Below are positions 59,773 to 64,000 of a DNA stretch of 64,000 nt, piece by piece. Location: positions 1 to 64,000 of the forward strand of contig JBBRYX010000007.1 in assembly GCA_038237225.1 (NCBI GenBank), given 5' to 3'. Numbering within the stretch: the stretch's first letter is position 1; each line of letters starts with the position of its first letter. Source of the DNA: DASVUC01 sp038237225. Its GTDB lineage: Bacteria > Planctomycetota > Phycisphaerae > Tepidisphaerales > Tepidisphaeraceae. The translations under genes were made by a program, and so were the position numbers. The notes beneath the pieces were generated by a model. That model did not search any database and was not told where the DNA came from. It saw only the letters and a list, made by a program, of their open reading frames with translations.

Positions 59773-59794
59773 ATGCCCCTGCTTTAAGGGGCAT
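59773..59794 (+). terminator. Hairpin after rpsJ
   Basis: ATGCCCCT-GCTTTA-AGGGGCAT, perfect 8-bp stem, followed by CTTCGTT. A weak terminator or processing hairpin inside the operon. Confidence 0.5.
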
Positions 59795-59865
59795 CTTCGT
59801 TACCGGATCGTGAGGTTCATCCAAGAACCTTTTTCCCCTATGGGGTCACGAGTTCCTGGGTCTTT

Positions 59866-59947
59866 GTCCGTTGTCAGTGGTCCGTTGTCCGTTGTGAAGG
59901 ACTCGGGCGATTCGGCAACGGACAACGGACCATTGACAACGGACAAT
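59866..59947. repeat. Family B palindrome in the rpsJ-rplC gap
   Basis: GTCCGTTGTCAGTGGTCCG and GTCCGTTG units face CAACGGACAACGGACC and TTGACAACGGACAA, a long inverted pair with a ~15-base centre. Confidence 0.9.
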
Positions 59948-59950
59948 GCC

Positions 59951-60613
59951 ATGACACCAGCACTGATCGGTCGCAAGCTTGGAATGACCCGCATCTATGA
60001 CGAGAAGGGCACTGTTGTGCCGGTGACCGTTGTGCAGGCCGGGCCGTGCGCGGTCACGCAGGTGAAGACCGCGGATTCGGATGGATATTTCAGCGTGCAG
60101 TTGGGCTTTGAGGATTGCAAGGCGAAAGCCAGCACTTTCGGCGAGATCGGTCATGCCGCCAAGGCGGGCGTCGGTCCCAAGCGTCACTTCCGCGAAATCC
60201 GGCTGAAAGAAGCATCGGATAAGAAGGCCGGCGACGTGGTAAATGTCGAGCTATTCAGTGAGGTGAAGCACGTCGATGTGATCGGCGTCAGCAAGGGCAA
60301 GGGGTTCGCAGGCGTCATGAAGCGACACAATTTTGGTGGTTTGTGTGCTTCGCACGGCACGGAGCGGAAGCACCGTTCGCCGGGCTCGATCGCATCGCGT
60401 GCCACCAACCGCGGTAACAGCGGCAAGCCCAAGAAGGGCGTCCGCATGGCCGGTCACATGGGGATGGACCAGGTCACGACGCGCAACCATCCGCTCGTGA
60501 AGATTGATTCGGAAAAAAATCTGCTGCTGATCAAGGGAGCGCTGCCGGGACCAAACGGAGCGCTCCTTTTCGTTCGCAAGAGCATCACGGCGAAGGTGAA
60601 GGCTGAAGCCTGA
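59951..60613 (+). CDS. rplC: 50S ribosomal protein L3
   Basis: 220 residues, a little longer than usual. ALIGRKLGMTRIYDEKG starts it. The core is KGKGFAGVMKRHNFGG, then ASHGTERKHRSPGSIASRAT and GVRMAGHMGMDQVT. The family B palindrome ends four bases before the ATG, so no clear ribosome site exists except the GGA of the repeat. Confidence 0.98.
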   Translation: MTPALIGRKLGMTRIYDEKGTVVPVTVVQAGPCAVTQVKTADSDGYFSVQLGFEDCKAKASTFGEIGHAAKAGVGPKRHFREIRLKEASDKKAGDVVNVELFSEVKHVDVIGVSKGKGFAGVMKRHNFGGLCASHGTERKHRSPGSIASRATNRGNSGKPKKGVRMAGHMGMDQVTTRNHPLVKIDSEKNLLLIKGALPGPNGALLFVRKSITAKVKAEA

Positions 60614-60615
60614 AG

Positions 60616-60688
60616 AGTTGCCAGTTGTCAGTTGCCAGTGAGGCAGCGGCACCTTGAACTGGCAACTGGCAACTCACAACTGGCAACT
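60616..60688. repeat. Family B variant palindrome (GTTGCCAGTTG) in the rplC-rplD gap
   Basis: AGTTGCCAGTTGTCAGTTGC faces GGCAACTGGCAACTCACAAC and CTGGCAACT. It is a variant with CCAG in place of CCGT. Confidence 0.88.
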
Positions 60689-60691
60689 ACC

Positions 60692-61306
60692 ATGATCGAA
60701 GTTCCCGTATTCAATCAGACCGGCGAGAAGATCGAGACGATCCAGGTCGACGAGGCGAAGCTCGGTGGCGAGGTTCGCAAGAACCTGCTTAAGCAGGCGC
60801 TGGTGATGTATCACGCGAATCAGCGCCAGGGCACCGTTCAGACCAAGGCGCGCGGCGAAGTCGCCGGATCGACTCGGAAAATGTTCCGGCAGAAGGGGAC
60901 TGGGAATGCCCGCACCGGGGGCATCCGCAACCCGATCAAGAAGGGCGGCGGTCATGCCAAGCAGCGCCGGCCCAAGGATTGGCGTCAGGCGATGCCCAAG
61001 AAGGCGCGGCGGCTGGCGCGCGATAGCGCGATCCTGGCGAAGCTTCAGAGCAATGATGTTCGCGTGCTGGATAAAATCGAGTTGCCCGAAGCGAAGACCA
61101 AGCACGTTGCCGCGATGTACAAAGCCCTCGGGATCGACCGAAGCTGCCTGGTGGCGCTTGCGGGTCGGGATGAAAACATGGAACGATCCGCTCGCAATCT
61201 CGATCGCACGACCTTGACGACCGTTGCACAGCTCAACGCGTGGGACATCCTTCGCAATCGCACGCTGATTGTGACCAAGGCTGGATTGGAACAGATTTTG
61301 GCTTGA
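60692..61306 (+). CDS. rplD: 50S ribosomal protein L4
   Basis: 204 residues. LKQALVMYHANQRQGTVQTK, then GEVAGSTRKMFRQKGTGNAR is the conserved rRNA-binding loop. LTTVAQLNAWDILRNRTLIV ends it. In other bacteria L4 also represses its own operon through the S10 leader. Confidence 0.97.
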   Translation: MIEVPVFNQTGEKIETIQVDEAKLGGEVRKNLLKQALVMYHANQRQGTVQTKARGEVAGSTRKMFRQKGTGNARTGGIRNPIKKGGGHAKQRRPKDWRQAMPKKARRLARDSAILAKLQSNDVRVLDKIELPEAKTKHVAAMYKALGIDRSCLVALAGRDENMERSARNLDRTTLTTVAQLNAWDILRNRTLIVTKAGLEQILA

Positions 61307-61310
61307 ATTC

Positions 61311-61368
61311 GTAGCCTGGGCGTCTCGCCCATGCAGTGCAGGAAACATGGGCGAGACGCCCATGCTAC
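61311..61368. repeat. Family A palindrome in the rplD-rplW gap
   Basis: GTAGCCTGGGCGTCTCGCCC and its inverted partner ending GCCCATGCTAC, a different family from the gaps around it. Confidence 0.9.
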
Positions 61369-61381
61369 GAGAGAACAGAAC

Positions 61382-61660
61382 ATGGATAAAAACGCAGTCA
61401 TCATCAAGCCGCTGATCACGGAGAAGAGCACCCACCAGCAGCAGACGCGCAACTCGTATGCCTTCCAAGTGCATGGCGAAGCGAACAAGCATCAGATCAA
61501 GGAAGCGATCGAGCGCACCTACAGCGTCAAGGTCGTTGATGTGCGGACGATGAACCGCAAGGGCAAGCCACGCCGTGCGAAATTTAAGATGAGCACCACC
61601 AGCGCCTGGAAAAAAGCCGTCGTTGTGCTGGACGAGAATTCGCGGATTGAACTGTTCTAA
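61382..61660 (+). CDS. rplW: 50S ribosomal protein L23
   Basis: 92 residues. VIIKPLITEKSTHQQQ, NKHQIKEAIERTYSVKVVDV and TMNRKGKPRRAKFK are family features. L23 lies at the exit tunnel where SRP and trigger factor dock. Confidence 0.96.
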   Translation: MDKNAVIIKPLITEKSTHQQQTRNSYAFQVHGEANKHQIKEAIERTYSVKVVDVRTMNRKGKPRRAKFKMSTTSAWKKAVVVLDENSRIELF

Positions 61661-61665
61661 CGGAT

Positions 61666-61745
61666 CAGTTGTCAGTGGTCCGTTGTCCGTTGTCCGTTGC
61701 AAATGCGGATGACGGACAACTGACAACTGACAACGGACAACGGAC
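61666..61745. repeat. Family B palindrome in the rplW-rplB gap
   Basis: CAGTTGTCAGTGGTCCGTTG and GTCCGTTG units face GACGGACAACTGACAACTG and ACAACGGACAACGGAC. Confidence 0.92.
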
Positions 61746-61751
61746 GAAAAT

Positions 61752-62618
61752 ATGGCAATTAGATTTTACAATCCCACATCGCCCGGGCGTCGTGATGCAT
61801 CTGTCATTGATTATCGCGCGATCCTCACCAAGACCGAGCCGGAGAAGTCGCTGGTGAAGGGCAAGCGTCGTGCAAACGGTCGCAACCATCACGGTGTCAT
61901 CACCGTCAAGCATCGCGGCGGCGGGAACAAGCGGCTCTATCGCATGATCGACTTCAAGCGTCAGAGGGACGGCATGAAGGCGACCGTCTCGGCAATCGAA
62001 TACGACCCGAACCGCTCCTGCAATATCGCGCTGATCCAGTACGAGGACGGCACCAAAGCCTACATCCTCGCCCCCAATGGTCTGCTGGTTGGCGCGACCG
62101 TTCAGAGCGGCCCGAGCGCTCCGCCGGAAATCGGCAACGCGATGCCGCTGGCGAACGTGCCCGCGGGTTTGGAAATCCACAACGTCGAGATGAACCCGGG
62201 CCAGGGCGGCAAGCTGATTCGCTCCGCCGGGGGCGTCGGACGCCTGAGCGCCAAGGAAGGCGAGTGGTCGGTCATCATTCTTCCCAGCGGCGAAATGCGT
62301 CGCGTGAAAAGCGCTTGCCGCGCCACCATCGGCCAGATCGGTAACCTGGACTATATCAACGTCAGCATCGGTAAGGCCGGTCGCTCGCGGCACATGGGGA
62401 TTCGCCCCCATACCCGCGCCAAGGCGATGAACCCCATCGACCATCCGCTGGGGGGTGGTGAAGGTCGCTCCAACGGCGGACGTCAGCCCGTCAGCAAGAC
62501 CGGCGTCCCCTCCAAGGGCGGCATCACCCGCAACCCAAGAAAGAACTCCGAAAAGCTGATCCTGCGCCGGCGTAAGTTCGGCAAGCATCAGCAGCGGCCG
62601 CAGACGGTGAATCACTAA
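61752..62618 (+). CDS. rplB: 50S ribosomal protein L2
   Basis: 288 residues, slightly long. GRNHHGVITVKHRGGGNKRL opens the RNA-binding domain. The peptidyl-transferase region reads AMNPIDHPLGGGEGRSNGG: the essential DH pair is kept, while the common HPHGGG has Leu for the second His. C-terminal KLILRRRKFGKHQQR. Confidence 0.98.
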   Translation: MAIRFYNPTSPGRRDASVIDYRAILTKTEPEKSLVKGKRRANGRNHHGVITVKHRGGGNKRLYRMIDFKRQRDGMKATVSAIEYDPNRSCNIALIQYEDGTKAYILAPNGLLVGATVQSGPSAPPEIGNAMPLANVPAGLEIHNVEMNPGQGGKLIRSAGGVGRLSAKEGEWSVIILPSGEMRRVKSACRATIGQIGNLDYINVSIGKAGRSRHMGIRPHTRAKAMNPIDHPLGGGEGRSNGGRQPVSKTGVPSKGGITRNPRKNSEKLILRRRKFGKHQQRPQTVNH

Positions 62619-62629
62619 AGGATGTCCTT

Positions 62630-62708
62630 TGTCCGTGGTCCGTTGTCCGTTGCAGAAGAAAATGACAAAGCAACTGACAACGAACAACTGACAACGGACA
62701 ACGGACAA
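62630..62708. repeat. Family B palindrome in the rplB-rpsS gap
   Basis: GTCCGTGGTCCGTTGTCCG faces CAACTGACAACGAACAACTG and ACAACGGACAACGGAC. Confidence 0.92.
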
Positions 62709-62712
62709 ACAT

Positions 62713-63000
62713 ATGAGCAGAAGCGCAAAAAAAGGACCTTTCGTTGACGAGAAGCTGTTTCGAAAGGTCTCGAACATGAACGACAACCGGGCCAAGGCGC
62801 CGATCAAGACCTGGGCTCGGGCATGCACGATCATTCCTGAATTTGTGGGCCACACGTTTGAGGTTCACAACGGGAACAAACACCTGAAGGTGTTCGTGAC
62901 CGAAGACATGGTCGGGCACAAACTGGGCGAGTTTTCGCCGACGCGAATGTTCCGCGGTCACAGCGGTAAGAAGGCGACGACGCCCGGAGCGCCGGCGTGA
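62713..63000 (+). CDS. rpsS: 30S ribosomal protein S19
   Basis: 95 residues. RSAKKGPFVDEKL, IKTWARACTIIPEFVGHTF and KVFVTEDMVGHKLGEFSPT with GHSGKKA are typical. The ATG follows a family B repeat by four bases. Confidence 0.98.
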   Translation: MSRSAKKGPFVDEKLFRKVSNMNDNRAKAPIKTWARACTIIPEFVGHTFEVHNGNKHLKVFVTEDMVGHKLGEFSPTRMFRGHSGKKATTPGAPA

Positions 63001-63002
63001 TT

Positions 63003-63050
63003 GTAGGGGCGAGCTTGTCTCGCCCGATCCGACACGACTGTCGCCCCTGC
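63003..63050. repeat. Palindrome (GTAGGGGCGA type) in the rpsS-rplV gap
   Basis: GTAGGGGCGA faces TCGCCCCTGC, with an inner GGGCGAG..CTCGCCC-like repeat. A family different from the neighbours. Confidence 0.85.
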
Positions 63051-63063
63051 GAAGGAAAGAGTC

Positions 63064-63405
63064 ATGGCAGCATTTACAGCAAAACATCGATTTGCCCGCA
63101 TCTCCCCGCGTAAGGCGAGGTTGCTGATGAACCTGATCCGCGGACGCGACGTCGATGACGCCATTACGCTGCTCCGGTTCAGTAAGCAGCGCGCCAGCGG
63201 GATGATTGAAAAAGTCGTGCGCTCAGCGGTCGCGAACGCAACCGAACAGGAAGTCGCCAACCGCGAAAACGCCCTGTTCGTCAGCAAAGCGTGGGTCGAT
63301 GCCGGCCCCGTGATCAAGCGTTTCCAGCCAAAGGATCGCGGCAAGGCGTATCCCATCAACAAGCGGACGAGTCACCTGGTCGTGACAATCGACGAGCGCG
63401 AATGA
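63064..63405 (+). CDS. rplV: 50S ribosomal protein L22
   Basis: 113 residues. ARISPRKARLLMNLIRGRDV, then ALLRF-type helices and SKAWVDAGPVIKRFQP with RASHLVVTIDERE. AAGGA stands six bases before the ATG, one of the few clear ribosome sites in this operon. Confidence 0.97.
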   Translation: MAAFTAKHRFARISPRKARLLMNLIRGRDVDDAITLLRFSKQRASGMIEKVVRSAVANATEQEVANRENALFVSKAWVDAGPVIKRFQPKDRGKAYPINKRTSHLVVTIDERE

Positions 63406-63406
63406 T

Positions 63407-63497
63407 GTCCGTTGTCAGTGGTCCGTTGTCCGTTGTGAATACGGCATGACGACAACTGACAACGGACAACTGACAACGGACAACTGACAACGGACAA
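63407..63497. repeat. Family B palindrome in the rplV-rpsC gap
   Basis: GTCCGTTGTCAGTGGTCCG units face GACAACTGACAACGGACAAC repeated three times. The longest copy in the window. Confidence 0.92.
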
Positions 63498-63503
63498 AGA
63501 TTC

Positions 63504-64000
63504 ATGGGCCAAAAAGTTAACCCAACCGGATTCCGAATCGGCATCACCGAGGACTGGAAAAGCAAGTGGTACGCCTCCAAGGCGGCATTTGGCGAGTTCC
63601 TCATTGAGGATCGGAAAATCCGCAAGCTCATCGACGCGAAGCTCAACCGCAAGCCGCCTTTCGCGGCCGTCGCGGATGTCATGATCGAGCGCACCCGCGA
63701 AGAGGTGACGATCACACTGAAGACGGCTCGTCCCGGTCTCGTCATCGGCCCCAAGGGCGCCGAGGTCGACAAGCTCCGCGAAGAGCTTGAAGATATGATC
63801 AAGCGCAAAGTGGCGCCGGTGAAAGTGATCGAGATCAAGAACCCGGATCTCAACGCCCAGTTGGTCGCCGAAGGAATCGCCGAGCAATTAAAGAAACGCG
63901 CCAGCTTCCGCCGCGTCATGAAGATGCGGATGGAATCGACAATGCAGGCTGGCGCGAAAGGGATTCGCATCTCCCTCGCCGGCCGGCTTGGTGGGGCGGA
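63504..64000 (+). CDS. rpsC: 30S ribosomal protein S3, cut by the window end
   Basis: 165 codons are seen and the frame is open at the end. MGQKVNPTGFRIGITEDWKS starts it. The KH domain shows RPGLVIGPKGAEVDKL with the GPKG loop. RVMKMRMESTMQAGAKGIRI begins the C-terminal domain. It follows the family B repeat by six bases. Confidence 0.97.
   Translation, partial: MGQKVNPTGFRIGITEDWKSKWYASKAAFGEFLIEDRKIRKLIDAKLNRKPPFAAVADVMIERTREEVTITLKTARPGLVIGPKGAEVDKLREELEDMIKRKVAPVKVIEIKNPDLNAQLVAEGIAEQLKKRASFRRVMKMRMESTMQAGAKGIRISLAGRLGGA

Noticed and set aside
63407..63497. CRISPR-like array in the rplV-rpsC gap
   Set aside because: Units are ~12-19 bases without spacers and the halves are inverted, so it is a palindromic repeat. 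No cas gene is present.

Overview
The window looks like a chromosomal segment of a Planctomycetota bacterium, probably a Phycisphaerae or Tepidisphaeraceae-like lineage. This is inferred from gene content: a formylglycine-type sulfatase, many secreted glycoside-hydrolase-like proteins, a beta-helix protein with the VESLESRTLL planctomycetal export motif, a PEP-CTERM protein, a DUF6785-type membrane protein, a combined YncE/phosphoesterase lipoprotein, and very many dispersed palindromic repeats. I see no phage, integron or CRISPR. A possible transposase end sits at the left edge.

Layout. 0-7.6 kb: transposase remnant, hypothetical gene, MFS permease, Gfo/Idh/MocA oxidoreductase, sulfatase, glycosyltransferase and Ada. 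7.8-9.7 kb: TPP riboswitch and thiC. 9.8-15.5 kb: small conserved protein, YncE/phosphoesterase lipoprotein, LutA-like protein, dihydrolipoyl dehydrogenase. 15.68-17.12 kb: no protein gene, but a chain of perfect hairpins, a long-range closing stem and an intrinsic terminator, read here as an undescribed ~1.4-kb structured RNA. 17.3-26.2 kb: DUF6785 membrane protein, methyltransferase and two large exported carbohydrate-active proteins. 26.3-37.4 kb: a one-carbon/corrinoid cluster. 37.4-59.1 kb: GHL10-like protein, KsgA, glutamate dehydrogenase, TPR metallopeptidase, MazG-like protein, an ABC-2 exporter locus, CCA-adding enzyme, beta-helix and PEP-CTERM proteins, HNH endonuclease, DsbD-N and thioredoxin-like pair, tRNA-Phe and a PDZ pseudoprotease. 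59.3-64 kb: start of the S10 ribosomal operon (rpsJ, rplC, rplD, rplW, rplB, rpsS, rplV, rpsC, the last cut by the window end).

How the genes work together. The corrinoid cluster holds, as separate proteins, the four modules of cobalamin-dependent methionine synthase: homocysteine methyltransferase, pterin-binding methyltransferase, corrinoid protein and activation-domain-like protein. It adds a RACo-type reactivase, a MetF-MetV fusion and a UROD-type methyltransferase. It probably moves methyl groups between a methylated donor, methyl-THF and homocysteine.

Repeats. At least five families of imperfect palindromes punctuate intergenic regions. Two of them also lie in frame inside genes. Every one of the seven gaps between the eight S10-operon genes carries such a palindrome, which is unusual for this operon.
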